The notes under the pieces are model-generated. The model saw only the letters and a program-made list of their open reading frames with translations, was not told where the DNA came from and ran no database searches. The position numbers were made by a program, and so were the translations under genes. 64,000 bases of DNA. Source: Ianthella basta. Taxonomy: Eukaryota > Porifera > Demospongiae > Verongiida > Ianthellidae. The stretch is from contig OZ025870.1 of the NCBI GenBank assembly GCA_964019415.1, positions 4,206,908 to 4,270,907 of the forward strand, given 5' to 3'. Shown here piece by piece: positions 12,101-21,563 of the stretch. The stretch's first letter is position 1. Every line of letters begins with the position of its first letter.

Positions 12101-15100
12101 TAGTAATAGATGTCTGGATCATGCACAGCACCCAGATGGCTGTGCATGTGTCTTCTCACCTGTGACCTCAGCACTGGCAGCAATCTCTCCTCAAGGTTAG
12201 CCATCTCTTGGCGGACACGGCCCTCCTCCATTTGACTGGCCTTCAGCTTGAGCTCCAAGGCTGTATTATTATAAATTAGTTCTTCCCTCGTTTGCTCATA
12301 TTTCTTTAATTTATCTTCTAACTCCTGGACTCGAGACCGCAGCTCAATGTCATCAGCCACTGACTCAATTCCTTCACTCTTGGTTTCCTCTTCCCCTTTC
12401 ACCTTTGGAATATAAATATGTATGATTACATGTCTACTGTGGGCAGTGTATATATTCAACCACAGAACTGATCATGAAGAGGAATAAGGATTGCAAAGCA
12501 AGTCTGTTTTCATTTCTACCATTTGTACGCATACAAAACTTACAGATTCTGTGGGAGGCTGCTCATCCACTGATTCTTGTCCTGCATCTGAGAGATTGGC
12601 TTCAGCTCCAACATTATCTGAGTGGGCAAATGACAAGGCAAATAGTGCAGTACAAGCATATCACAAAGTCTTAGTGGAACAAGTTTATATTAACTAAAGG
12701 TCAGAAGGGGTGCATGAAGGCACATTGTGTGTACGAACCGTGTGATTGCAAGTGCTGAGCAATCATTCTGGTACCAAGTGGACGACCAGATGAAGGTTCC
12801 TGTGGAAGGAAACCCAGCAATAACTTTTATTAATCATAGTGAGTCCAAGAATTGTCACTCACTGCCCCACAGCGAAGTGGACATTTTTTGTCAAAGACGC
12901 TTTACTTGCTGACTAATGATGCCAGTATACAGTACATAGAAATGGTGCAATACCATCGTATATAATTTATACATGGGAACTGCTCATATATAATTAATAT
13001 ATACATGGGAACTGCTGGCTAGCAAGGACACACAGTAACCTATATACCTTGGTGCCTGGATCAACCAAACAGTGCATCTGATATGGGAGGATCTGTGGAC
13101 ACGAAGGCATTATGTATTTCAATCAAGCTGATAAGGTAGCAAAACTGTTTTGGGCAGAGCATGATGATTACTGAAAATATGCTGACATGCTTAACCTTGT
13201 GCATGTCTCTAAACCACACTTGAAGCCATACCTCTGTCACTCCCAGAAGGTCAGCAGTGAAGGGCTTGCTTTCCCTCAGCAGTGTCAAGAAGCAGTTCAC
13301 AGAAGGTTTGAAGGTGAACCCTGACATGGCCACCTCAATGACGTCTAGTTCCAGGAGTATCCAAACGGTCTCCAACTGAGTGCTGCGCTGCATTATAACG
13401 TAGGTGAACCCATTGGGAATACGGAAGGTGACAGTTGTGCTCTTAATATCCACTGCTTTGAGGCAGCTAATCTTCTCTGCGGGGATGCCAAAAGTTTGGC
13501 TGAGGACACGAACTTGGAGATGGTGACAATCCTCATAAGTGAAGTCAGTGAGAGATTTTGATGAAGTAATTTCCAGTAGAGCAAGTTCACTTTCTGCGAC
13601 AACCTGTCTACCTTCATCCTTGTTCTCGGATTCCTTCCTCTTATCAATATCATCTTTCAGCAATGTGGCCTTCTCGTAAGTGTTCAGGTGAAGATTGTAG
13701 TGTGAAAGGATGGCTTCAGCAACTTCCCGTTCTAGGGCCTTAGGGGGGATTGCATCCACAGCTTGTTGCAGGAAACTTGTATCATTCCATTTAGCTTCGA
13801 TTGACATTTGGCTGAGGAGATCGCTGACAGATTCTGCAGATTGAATATCACTTCGCTTTACTTGTTCTTCGCCTTCATGGAGGCCTAGTCGAAGGTAAAA
13901 ATTAGCTGCTTTTTTCACTTCATCCAGGTGGGGCTCCAACAGTCGTATAATGCGGGAAGTGGCATTATGATAGAACAGACGAATTGCTCGATCACATTTA
14001 GTTCGTAAGCTCTTCATATCTTGTCTCACTAGATCCATTTTCATCTTCATGTATTCGTCCATTGTCCTCTTCTCGGCAGGACAAGATGGGAAGTCTCCTG
14101 AACTTGCAGATGATCTAGATCGCTTCCTCTTCAACACTACACGACAAGACAAGGAATGTGTGTCATATACTGAAAAGTGCAAATCTTGAGTACGTGTGGA
14201 TGAAATGGGGCATGCAAGGTACCATGAACATGCAACCATGTACATACCATAAGTTTAGAATACACGACATACAAAAGGCACATTTACACCAAGTGGGTCC
14301 AAGGTGGGATAGAAGCAGGTTAAATTATAATTAGGTCATTTGAACGCTGTAACAAGCGTGAGGTACTGTCTCTGTTGTTGTTGACAAAAGCACTGCATGG
14401 TCAATCTTCTAGGAGCTACTCTACTTTACACTCATACAAATATACACTATATTACAGTGTTCACATCAATAGTTTGATTGAATTTACGTGTTCTTTGATA
14501 TTGACATAATTCAATGAAAATTGCTACATAGAAGTGCTCTTGAAACTCACCGGGAAGGTAGATAAGAAATATACTTGTTAAGACTGTGAACAAGACAAAG
14601 TTAGTCTAAGTTTCATAATGCAGCTACCATGGATAAGTATTATAAGATGGCAAACCACCTGTCAGAAAAATCATAGGAACAAGGAGGAGGGCCGGTCCAT
14701 GCAAAGAGGAGGGCCAGCCTGTCCACGCAAAACCCAGATCATTAACATTCACTGACTTTGAATACATTTGCACCATCCCTACATCTGGCAACAGTTTGCC
14801 GGGCCTCCTGCTAGTTACTGCGTAACCACTCCGAATATTCAGTTTCCCCTACAGGTAAAGCCTTACAATTTGCCCATGTCTCTGCTTTGCTGTGCACTAT
14901 CTTCTCTTTCCACTAGGTGCTCCCTGCAAATTGCTTGCTACTCAATCTACTTTGCTGTGCTCTAGAATCTAGGACCTCTTACTCTTACAATTCTTTATGT
15001 GTTTCCATGTAATTATCAGCTGCAGGCTCCATATTCTTTGGGTTAATTCATCTCTTATGTAGCCATCTTGCTCTGCCATGAGACCCCAGCAAACCACTAA

Positions 15101-18100
15101 GTGCAACTGCAGTGGCAATACTTACCATAGCTGTTCGCTACATTGCTGTGTGCAAACCACCACACCCATGCACTTTCATGCCCACACTGTTTAGCTCTAG
15201 GCCAGCGCAAACATCGTACACTCCACTGCCAAAGTTTGTGAAGTGCAACCTTCATAATACATATATCCTGGTAGCTATATAGTGTCTTACAGTATACCAG
15301 AACACACCTGTACATATGCCTGCGCCACTGTATATGATTTTTCTGCCAGGTGGTTTTGTAGCGGTGTCGTCAGCATCACGGGATACCATGCGAGTGACGT
15401 CACATCTGCACAACCACCTCGTGGAGCGGCTAGCTAGGGAGCCAAACGTTGACTCTTGACTTGTTGCTCATGTTCTGTGTGTAGGCCTGTATTTAGCTTC
15501 AATCTTGTAATAGTGTCGGATCGTCAACGACCGCCACACCACATCCGACGCTATATTGGTGACCCGGACGAGAGCCTACCCCGGAGCAGCGGAAGAGCAG
15601 CAATCATTGTCACGATCCCTCAACCCTCCACCTTCTTCCATCGGCCCATCGGCCCGCCTGGGTCTTCAACCAACACCCACTGGCCTGCCCGACTTCTCAC
15701 TGTCCTGACATCGATCGGCCCGCCTCACACCTCGTCGGCTCCTCACCGGTCCCCGTCTATACCAGTCGCTCATCTGTATACCGCCCTGCCCAGCCCTCCA
15801 TCGGCTTATTCGGCCTCCTGTCGGCACCTCATCGGCCACAGCTCGACCCCAGTCCGGCCACGGCTCGACTTCAGCCTGTCTTCACCGCAGCTTGCCACAC
15901 GGCCTCGCACCGGCTTATTAGGCTCCAGCCTCGGCCCAGTTCAGTCTCGTCACGACTTCTTTTGGCCTCATCCTGGCTCACACGGCCCCGGCCCGCTTCC
16001 TCGGCCTCGTCGCAGCATCGGTGCAACCTCATCGTGGCTTCCATTGGCTTCGTCTCAGCTCTCCTGGCCTCAGTCTAGCTACCCTCGGCCCATTCCAGTC
16101 CACAACCCTTCCGGAATGCATCTTAGGGACTATGTTTTTCTAGAAGGCCCCGTTTTTGGACTTCGGCTGCATGGCACAGTATCAGTAGCACATCGTTCAG
16201 ACCACAGGACCGATCTCAGCACTGCCAGCCCCCGGACAGCATCTCTGGCCCTCACACTCCGGCGTGGCCCCCATGGACCACTATCAGCACTACTACACCA
16301 CGTTATCAGGCACCTTGATTTTCACTTGTAACACACAGATCCCCAACCCTACCTGCACTCCCCCGACTCCCCTAGCCCTACCAAGCCATTCACTTCATCG
16401 CACTCCTGCAGTTCCTAACCTCACATCACTACAGTATTGATTGCAACCCCCTTTCGCAACACAGGTTGTCATTCAGGACACCGTGTCCTACGGATGTATC
16501 GTTCACCTGTTCACTGGGAGGGGAGTAATGTAGCGGTGTCGTCAGCATCACGGGATACCATGCGAGTGACGTCACATCTGCACAACCACCTCGTGGAGCG
16601 GCTAGCTAGGGAGCCAAACGTTGACTCTTGACTTGTTGCTCATGTTCTGTGTGTAGGCCTGTATTTAGCTTCAATCTTGTAATAGTGTCGGATCGTCAAC
16701 GACCGCCACACCACATCCGACGCTATAGTTTGCCATGCCCCTCAGAGACACACTACATCTGCCCTTGTTTTTGGAGGAAACATTTGTACACACCCTTAAT
16801 TGTGTCTCGACTTTTTATGGAATGCAAATTTCAGATGGGCAACGGCTGGTCTACTTGAAAGGCTTCCAAACAACAGTGGCTACAAAGGAATCAATATGCC
16901 CCAAATGCATGGCAGAGTATGTAGCACATTGTGGGATGTGGCTGGATGGGCAACCTAGGGTAAGCTGTGGTGGGTGGGTGCAAGATGTGTTACTTCTGTT
17001 TGGATAGGGTACCATGTTGCAGAGTTAGCTGTGATAAGGCTAGGACGGCAGGACAGAGGGGGGAGGGGGGGGGGGGGGGGCTAGGGGGCTGTAGCCCCTC
17101 AAAAACTACTTGCTTCAGGAAATGGTGGCGGTAGGCAAGACTGGCTTGGTCACGGAGTAACATCCACAATCCCAATCATATTTCACTGCCACTCTGACTC
17201 ACTGTCTATAAGGATATTGACTATAGCTACGTATATACCCACACCACAGGCAACCCCTGCATACATACAAAAGTGCTGCACTATACCTACACCCTTGAAT
17301 GCAGGATGCTTGTGAAGTGGAACTAGAAGTGACAGCTAGCTCTGCACCGCCAAACGAACGCGGAAATGGCGGCCAGAAGCAATCGCGCAACAAGTGAAAA
17401 TGGCTGCCAAATGGCATGACTGCAGAGAACCTCCAAAATGGTGCGCGGGCGAATGACGGTCGAAGCATGTCCCGTATGCACTCTGGAACATCTGACCGCA
17501 TTGTGGAACTAATGATTGAAGCCCAACTGAAAGGATTAGGCGGCCGGAGAAACAAATAATACAGGCCAGTTGCAACTGGTTGCCAATTACGTCATGGGAA
17601 AATGGCGACCCATAGCTATGGGCACCGTAGACCGGAGAATTGTCACATGCTATACTACATCGCAGCATTCCCTAACCTACAAAAGGCGCTAGCTAGGAAT
17701 GGGGCGAGAAAAACTGCGAATGAATTGTTGTCTTACGTCTTGTCGTTCGTGAGTTACAGCTGACGGAAAAGAAAAGAAGAAGAAGAAGAAGAAGACGAAA
17801 CACGGAAAATGACCACAACGCTTTCTACTTAACGGCGAGCTTGCGCTTGGAAGTAAGGTTAGCTCTGAATACTATACAGCCTCCCTTCTTCATAGACGGT
17901 TTCTTTCGCCAGTTCTTACTTCTGTTTAGGAGTAGCACTACATTTTGTTTGTATTACAACATACAAACAACCACCACCATCCCTACATAGACAGCACTAC
18001 CGTGCTGTCTGATAACAAAGCACACACATATTACTTTGACAAACAATATTTGCAGTATTTGAAGTTGTTTCTTTACAATATTATACAGCCATGCACATTT

Positions 18101-19753
18101 ATACTTGGAAACACAAAACTGAAGTAGTCAGTGGTTGTGAATAAAATTAATGGTTACTAGTTGTAGGATTAATGGCATTCATACACATAAATGAATATCA
18201 TTATAGGGAATTGTACAGATTGAGCAACACCACAAAAAGCATCTCTATATAATAAGGAGTGACATCTCCTTCTACCAATACAGTGATTTGAGGCGGCTAG
18301 TGCGGGGGAGGGGGAACAAGTAACGAAGCACAAAGAGTGCTACGTAGGAATACGCAAAGTGCATTGGACTATGATTTAGCAATTGCCTACATTTTCAGTG
18401 ATATGCATAAATGACCTATGTAAGCCATTCATCCAACTATGACTGGGGTACTTCACGCTCACCAGTCACTATATGAAAACAGTTCATAACATTAGATACT
18501 ACACTCCTCGCTTGGCTCACACAGTTTATCTTATGGTTCTCAGTATACATTACCAATTGAAACAATTCAGTCCCATTCAGATTCAATTCTAAGCCTTAAT
18601 CAAACTGCCTATGCATTAGTGGGTGAATATGGATCATTCATAATCAAATGGTTGATGATATGGTTGGCTTCGCTGGCACTTTAATACTCTGTAACTGAGA
18701 GCTGAACAGAATTAGTCCAAGATAACCGTCAGTCCCAGACCCACAGAGCATGTGTTAGTTTGGGAACCAGACAAAGAAAATAACAGGAATGTACTAATTG
18801 CCCCAACCCAAACAAATCTCTCCCCTTCCCCTCCTGAATCGGATTATGCCTCAATAACATTAAACCATTTAGTCTCCAAACTTGCCATCCAGACATATTT
18901 TGAAGCCGCAGGTTATTAAGTTACACATAAAATCAATAGTTCATCTCACCTGGCACAGGTACATAAACAATCCTTGTTCCCCCTTCTCCTTGCACCTGTC
19001 CTCCTTGGAAGAGCTGAAGAGACATGTTGCTGCCTCCTTCCATAGGGTACTCAATGGCTTTCAGACCAGATTGATCTACATAGTAGTGCAATTGTAATAC
19101 ACTGATGAAAATAGCATAAACATAGCAGTGAATCAACTACTAATACATGTACATACGTAATGACATTCATATACATAAATGAATATTATTATAGGCAATT
19201 GTACAGATTGAGCAACACCACTAAAAGTCTCCCCGTAAGGAGTGACACCTCCTACCTATACAGAGAATAGAGGCGGTCATTCTTGCTACTGCAGCGATAA
19301 ACCAAACACACTAGTAAAATATGCTAGAATGCAGTTGTGTGTAAAATCCATACACATCCATGCATGCACATATATCACTATGTCTGCAAACATCCTAGAG
19401 TACCCAAATAAACCAACATTTTATCTTCATGACAGTTCTGTACCATTTGCTTTGTGATATTCTTCAAATTGGCAAGCAGATTCTTCAATCTTGTCCGCCC
19501 ACACTTCATTACCGCTCTCCTTGAGCATCTTCAGAAATGTGTCAAACTCCTTGTTACCTTTTCCCCGCAAGATGCCAATGATCCTGCCAACTCGTTCACA
19601 CTTATCCTCTGCCCCCTCCACACGCATCCTCTCTGCCTCTGTCATGAACCCTCCTGCAGGCCTTTCCAGGCGACCAACAAGGTCCGCCATACCCAGATTC
19701 ACCTTCAGCTCATTCTCCAAGCTGACCAGAGCATACTTCTTCCAGCTGTCCAT
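5942..19753 (-). CDS. Gene A: CARD / unknown domain / coiled-coil / ankyrin protein
   Basis: Multi-exon minus-strand model. Exons by plus coordinates: 19444-19753 (start ATG, CARD), 18950-19075, 13232-14136, 13048-13092, 12739-12799, 12544-12617, 12160-12402, 11888-12097, 11647-11757, 8275-8376, 7969-8163, 6474-6681, 5942-6148. All junctions fit GT-AG, and phases agree from the CARD exon through 7969. The join to 6474-6681 needs a phase-2 exon that is not intact here (see 6900-7050). Domain order is CARD, basic linker, large unknown domain, coiled coil, ankyrin repeats, then two W-rich exons. CARDs recruit other CARD proteins in inflammasome-like or NF-kB-type signalling, so a cytoplasmic immune adaptor or receptor is the inferred role. 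The 3' end was not found. Gene B is a paralogue. Confidence 0.8.
6437..6475. repeat. CA microsatellite at an exon donor
   Basis: (CA)n with interruptions, abutting the splice donor of the exon 6474-6681; on the coding strand the donor GTGTGT is itself part of the repeat. Confidence 0.8.
6474..6681 (-). CDS. Gene A exon: WWLKVL / KLMKAV module
   Basis: About 208 bp, entering in phase 2 and leaving in phase 0 at a GTGTGT donor that runs into a CA/GT microsatellite. Encodes RRWWLKVL, then [18 protein letters not shown] and ALERGRR. The gene B counterpart (47191-47446) shares all three blocks. No family recognised. The acceptor lies further in than in gene B, so the exon is shorter by about 16 residues. 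Confidence 0.65.
6900..7050 (-). pseudogene. Degraded gene A exon, homologous to 47600-47723
   Basis: Minus-strand sequence after a CATTCCAG acceptor aligns with the gene B exon near 47600-47723 over 'ctttgggtgc', 'gaagcctatc' and 'ttctttgcc'. Relative to gene B it has an extra T soon after the acceptor, and the gene B reading frame then meets a TGA. The gene B donor (CAGTATGC) has become CAAGCAAG. Read in the other frame it is open but unlike gene B. It is probably a dead exon, leaving gene A without the phase-2 connection to 6474-6681, unless an unseen exon replaces it. Confidence 0.5.
7227..7968. other. Gene A intron without recognised content
   Basis: No coding exon found, although a phase 0 to phase 2 exon would be needed between 7969 and 6681. 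A weak inverted match ('gctgccc' / 'ggcagca') near 7790-7905 may mark a small element. Confidence 0.35.
7969..8163 (-). CDS. Gene A exon 11: two ankyrin-type repeats
   Basis: 195 bp, 65 residues, phase 0-0. [18 protein letters not shown] is a canonical repeat, followed by [18 protein letters not shown], which starts a second. Gene B exon 53485-53679 is the same length and about 80% identical by eye. Ankyrin repeats bind partner proteins. Confidence 0.87.
8275..8376 (-). CDS. Gene A exon 10: ankyrin repeat
   Basis: 102 bp, 34 residues, phase 0-0. [21 protein letters not shown] is a canonical ankyrin core (G-x-T-P-x-x-x-A-A-x-x-G-H). Matches gene B exon 57097-57198 in length and sequence. Confidence 0.85.
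8515..8545 (-). mobile_element. Helitron 3' terminus
   Basis: Minus strand: hairpin GAAGCCCACCGAAGGCGGGCTTTC (shown by plus 8522-8545), then TTG and CTAG followed by T. Same design as the intact copy at 5513-5901. The 5' end, expected to the right, was not located. Confidence 0.55.
8843..9079 (-). other. Orphan open frame, possibly a captured exon
   Basis: A 78-codon minus-strand frame with protein-like composition ([49 protein letters not shown]) and several cysteines. I do not recognise it. It lies between a Helitron 3' end (8515) and an R2-type fragment (9114), so it could be a host exon picked up by a Helitron or an unrelated remnant. Coding status is uncertain. Confidence 0.3.
9107..10742. 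mobile_element. Possible piggyBac-like bounded region
   Basis: TTAA followed by CCCTTTA at 9107 and ATGGG followed by TTAA at about 10741 resemble the TTAA target and CCC/GGG ends of piggyBac elements; similar ends occur near 44333 (ATGGGTTAA) and 33557 (TTAACCCATTA). Terminal identity is short (CCC-TTA), and the R2-type fragment inside would have to be nested. Weak. Confidence 0.2.
9114..9926 (+). pseudogene. R2-type retroelement C-terminal fragment (zinc knuckle and nuclease)
   Basis: Reading from [20 protein letters not shown] through DALCLRYGW, the frame shows C-V-C-G ... V-E-H-A-L-S-C ... [10 protein letters not shown], an R2-like CCHC knuckle followed by the conserved RHN. Then [11 protein letters not shown] and [10 protein letters not shown], which fit the catalytic core of a restriction-like (PD-(D/E)xK) endonuclease. 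It ends near [10 protein letters not shown]. An in-frame TAG (about 9272) lies inside the knuckle. No RT domain precedes it, so it is a 5'-truncated dead copy. It lies in the gene A intron, antisense to gene A. Confidence 0.7.
10743..11394. other. Gene A intron without recognised content
   Basis: No supported coding sequence, RNA gene or clear repeat noted. Confidence 0.4.
11395..11465 (+). repeat. Short tandem repeat 'aagaatacggaa'
   Basis: Four to five imperfect copies of a roughly 12-18 bp unit (aagaatacagaa / aagaatacggaa) in the gene A intron. Confidence 0.6.
11647..11757 (-). CDS. Gene A exon 9: ankyrin-like repeat
   Basis: 111 bp, 37 residues, phase 0-0. [26 protein letters not shown] matches the ankyrin helix-turn-helix (A-A-x-x-G-x-x-x-x-V-x-x-L). 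Gene B exon 57500-57610 is the same length and near-identical in pattern. Confidence 0.75.
11888..12097 (-). CDS. Gene A exon 8: proline-rich linker plus coiled coil 2
   Basis: 210 bp, phase 0-0, 70 residues: a P/S-rich start ([18 protein letters not shown]), then a coil ending [19 protein letters not shown]. The gene B counterpart (57985-58206) ends KKNLIQQAEKYDHDMDMISK, the best-conserved stretch between the two coils. Confidence 0.75.
12160..12402 (-). CDS. Gene A exon 7: coiled coil 1
   Basis: 243 bp, phase 0-0, 81 residues. Clear heptads with E/K/Q-rich spacing ([47 protein letters not shown]). Likely mediates dimerisation. Homologous to 58302-58571 in gene B and to the stray exon 3617-3817. 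Confidence 0.75.
12544..13092 (-). CDS. Gene A exons 4-6: short linker exons
   Basis: Three small exons: 13048-13092 (45 bp; [15 protein letters not shown]), 12739-12799 (61 bp; [20 protein letters not shown]) and 12544-12617 (74 bp; acidic, [16 protein letters not shown]...). Phases 0-0, 0-1 and 1-0 agree. Gene B has counterparts of 45, 58 and 53 bp with the same phases. No domain; probably a flexible, acidic linker before the coiled coil. Confidence 0.7.
13232..14136 (-). CDS. Gene A exon 3: large domain of unknown function
   Basis: A 905-bp exon, phase 1 in and phase 0 out, encoding about 301 residues. It starts with a basic stretch (LKRKRSRSS) that could be a nuclear-localisation or linker segment. 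Then comes a helical region and a block with [13 protein letters not shown] and [18 protein letters not shown], then an alpha/beta-looking block with [28 protein letters not shown] and [10 protein letters not shown]. Gene B exon 62894-63753 has the same blocks (TKWDDTCFLSAMV, YGLYLNVYDEA, STTVVFIID). I do not recognise the family; its recurrence in two CARD/ankyrin-type genes suggests a lineage-specific domain. Confidence 0.8.
14137..15356. other. Gene A intron without recognised content
   Basis: No coding exon seen. A short tandem 'gaggagggcc' pair near 14691-14715 and a possible plus-strand Helitron-type end near 14789-14812 (a GGCAA/TTGCC hairpin, then CTAG followed by T) are the only items of note; the latter is weak. 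Confidence 0.35.
15357..16727 (+). mobile_element. Miniature LTR retrotransposon (TRIM-like), very young
   Basis: Two 199-bp LTRs, 15357-15555 and 16529-16727, both running from TGTAGCGGTG to GACGCTATA, look identical base for base. A primer-binding-type site (TTGGTGACCCGGACG) follows the 5' LTR at once, and a purine tract (GGGAGGGGAG) sits just before the 3' LTR. The 4-bp flank GTTT is duplicated (15353-15356 and 16728-16731). The 973-bp interior has a long open frame rich in P, S, H and R but no gag, protease, RT or integrase motif, so the element depends on another for movement. The strand is set by the PBS/PPT order. It lies in the gene A intron between 13.2-14.1 kb and 18.95 kb. Confidence 0.88.
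16728..18949. other. Gene A intron stretch between the LTR element and exon 2
   Basis: No supported gene on either strand apart from the repeat copy at 18167-18300. Contains a poly-G tract near 17058-17080, a short GAA repeat near 17775, and otherwise unremarkable sequence. Confidence 0.5.
18167..19282. repeat. Direct repeat pair flanking gene A exon 2
   Basis: Copies at about 18167-18300 and 19158-19282 share 'catacacataaatgaatat', 'ttgtacagattgagcaac' and 'aaggagtgaca.ctcct'. They are in the same orientation and about 990 bp apart. Either a dispersed element inserted twice or a local duplication took place. Confidence 0.65.
18950..19075 (-). CDS. Gene A exon 2: Gly/Gln-rich linker
   Basis: A 126-bp exon (acceptor ATGTAG, donor GTGAGA), phase 1 to phase 1. 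It encodes about 42 residues, including [15 protein letters not shown] and IVYVPVPG. No known domain; probably a flexible linker between the CARD and the large domain. It is flanked by two copies of a roughly 125-bp direct repeat (18167-18300 and 19158-19282). Confidence 0.65.
19444..19753 (-). CDS. Gene A exon 1 coding: CARD domain
   Basis: Encodes 103 residues from the ATG at 19753. The pattern is that of a caspase recruitment domain: helix with LVSLENELK, then GMADLVGRL, a G-F-M-T-E-A-E turn, then a helix with [20 protein letters not shown] and a final helix WADKIEESA. The spacing L-x-x-L-x-(K/R)-G-x-x-x-F-x-x-F-L-x-x-L is diagnostic of CARD helices 4 and 5. The exon ends in phase 1 at a GTACAG donor, which joins in frame to 18950-19075. 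Upstream of the ATG lies an acceptor (GTTTCAG), so a non-coding 5' exon is likely. Confidence 0.82.
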
Positions 19754-20395
19754 TGCTGACCATAAGTGGCTGAAACAAAGCAAAATAAAAATGACACCCT
19801 TGTCTGCAAAGAGATGGGCTGCATGGTTATTTAGCAGCAATAGCAATTAGTAGCATATACTGTACACCACACTGCTTGCCAAGCACCATAGACTACGGTG
19901 CTGTGTTCAGAAAATACCCCAGGGGTTGTGAAACTGAGGTTCCAAGAATTGAGGGGAGGGGGGGGGGTGATAATATGTTGAAATACAAAATTGTCAAGGT
20001 GTGTGTGTGACAGAGATTATAGCTAGGGAAGGCGAATGACCCCCCCCCCCCCAATGCACCCTTGAACTATACCAATGCTTACAGTACACGTAAAGTAAAC
20101 CAGGAGTATTCCAGCACATGTTTCTGTAACAATTTCTGAAAATCCAAGACAAGCTACATAAGATGATAAGTAGCCCTGTAGCTATACTTAAGAGTTACAC
20201 ATCATGTCCTAGAGAGCAAGAGATAGTGCTAGCTATAATGGATCCTGCCCTGTGAATAAGTAAGGAGTCACTTCTGTGTCTCATGCACACATCATGATGA
20301 TGACTGTACTGCTCAGGTGAGGGAGGTATATCTAGATGGAAAAGAAAGAGCCTTAGGCTACCCAAAGCTAGCCGGCACGAATAAACAACATTTTT

Positions 20396-20488
20396 CTAGT
20401 TATTAGAATTTGACAACTTGAGGTGTGGTCAGTAGCTGGCAAGCTAGCTACTGATCACACTTCAAGTTGTCAAATTCTAATAACTAGT
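20396..20488. mobile_element. Near-perfect hairpin (MITE-like), 42-bp arms
   Basis: The sequence from 20396 (ctagttattagaatttgaca...) to 20437 is repeated inverted at 20446-20488 with almost no mismatch, around a centre of about 8 bp. It lies just downstream of the donor of the gene A 5' exon. Its shape and length fit a miniature foldback element; the transcript could form a hairpin. Confidence 0.65.
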
Positions 20489-20528
20489 AGCTGCGTATAT
20501 ATGTAATATATATACAGTACAACACTCA

Positions 20529-20700
20529 CCTGTCCTGGGTTCTCTGAACGCAGTGCGCAAAAAATGTTCGAGAGACAAAGTTGCCAAGCGATAAATCAGA
20601 CTTCCAAAATAGCGAGGAACTAGTCTTGCACCCACGCTCATTCTTCTCACTGAGCGGCCATCTTGGGGGGAGTGGCGAAGAGGCAGGCACTGAATAGAGC
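20529..20700 (-). promoter_or_regulatory. Probable 5' exon and promoter region of gene A
   Basis: A minus-strand exon ends at a strong GTGAGT donor (exon end about 20529). It contains AAGATGGCCGC, the YY1/initiator-type motif common near TATA-less metazoan start sites, followed by a second ATG frame of about 37 basic residues. Joined to the acceptor before the CARD exon, that frame is out of phase with the CARD, so it reads as a 5' leader with an upstream open frame rather than the protein start. Transcription start is inferred. Confidence 0.5.
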
Positions 20701-21374
20701 GACCCCACCGCAATGTGGAATGTGTGTTGAACAAAGCGAGATGGCTTTATTTCGATTTCGCTAGTAACATTTGGCTACCTATAGCTCAAGTTGAAATGGC
20801 TGTAACAATGCGTATACAAGATGTAGCTTCCTTAGTTAGCTACGTTTGAAGCAGGACTCGAGTAACTGGGTTGTTCTTTGTAGGTACTCGGAACTGGCCG
20901 TCAAGACTTCGATGCTTAAGTTCAACTGTTGCACGTGGTGGAGAGCATAAGGGCGCATTACCGCGGAGTCCAACTGCAGCAGTGGAGGGTTCTAACAGTT
21001 GCATCGGAAGGAACCGCGTGACTGGGTATCTGGTGTTTCTTCACACAGCCCTCCTCCACTGGACAGTGAGTCCCTGCTAAGTAGCTAGCTACATGTCTCT
21101 CTCTTCCATCAAGGCCAGGAAGAGAAAGTGTGTTTGTGCGCATGTAGCAGTGCATGAGATGGTGTCTTTGGTGTGTTGGTCTGATCAATTGCAATAAGTT
21201 CCAATAGATCTTGTTCTAGTTACTAATTCTAATTCAATAGATTCTAACAACAGCTATAGTAGTCATCCATAACTTTGCTATCCTTACAATACCCTTTCAT
21301 CATCAAGTCAAGTGCATTACTGCCTGTGTTCTAAGAGCCCTCTCAGGAAATGCCATACACTTCTGTTTCCCTGC

Positions 21375-21563
<189 letters not shown>

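Noticed and set aside
15456..16331. 291-codon plus frame rich in P, S, H, R
   Set aside because: It begins inside the 5' LTR of the miniature retroelement and has no gag or other motif; composition follows GC-rich interior repeats.
17055..17085. Poly-G/poly-C runs (also 19955, 20041, 48060, 52990) as G-quadruplex elements
   Set aside because: Could form quadruplexes, but they look like simple homopolymer runs or MITE ends; no regulatory context.
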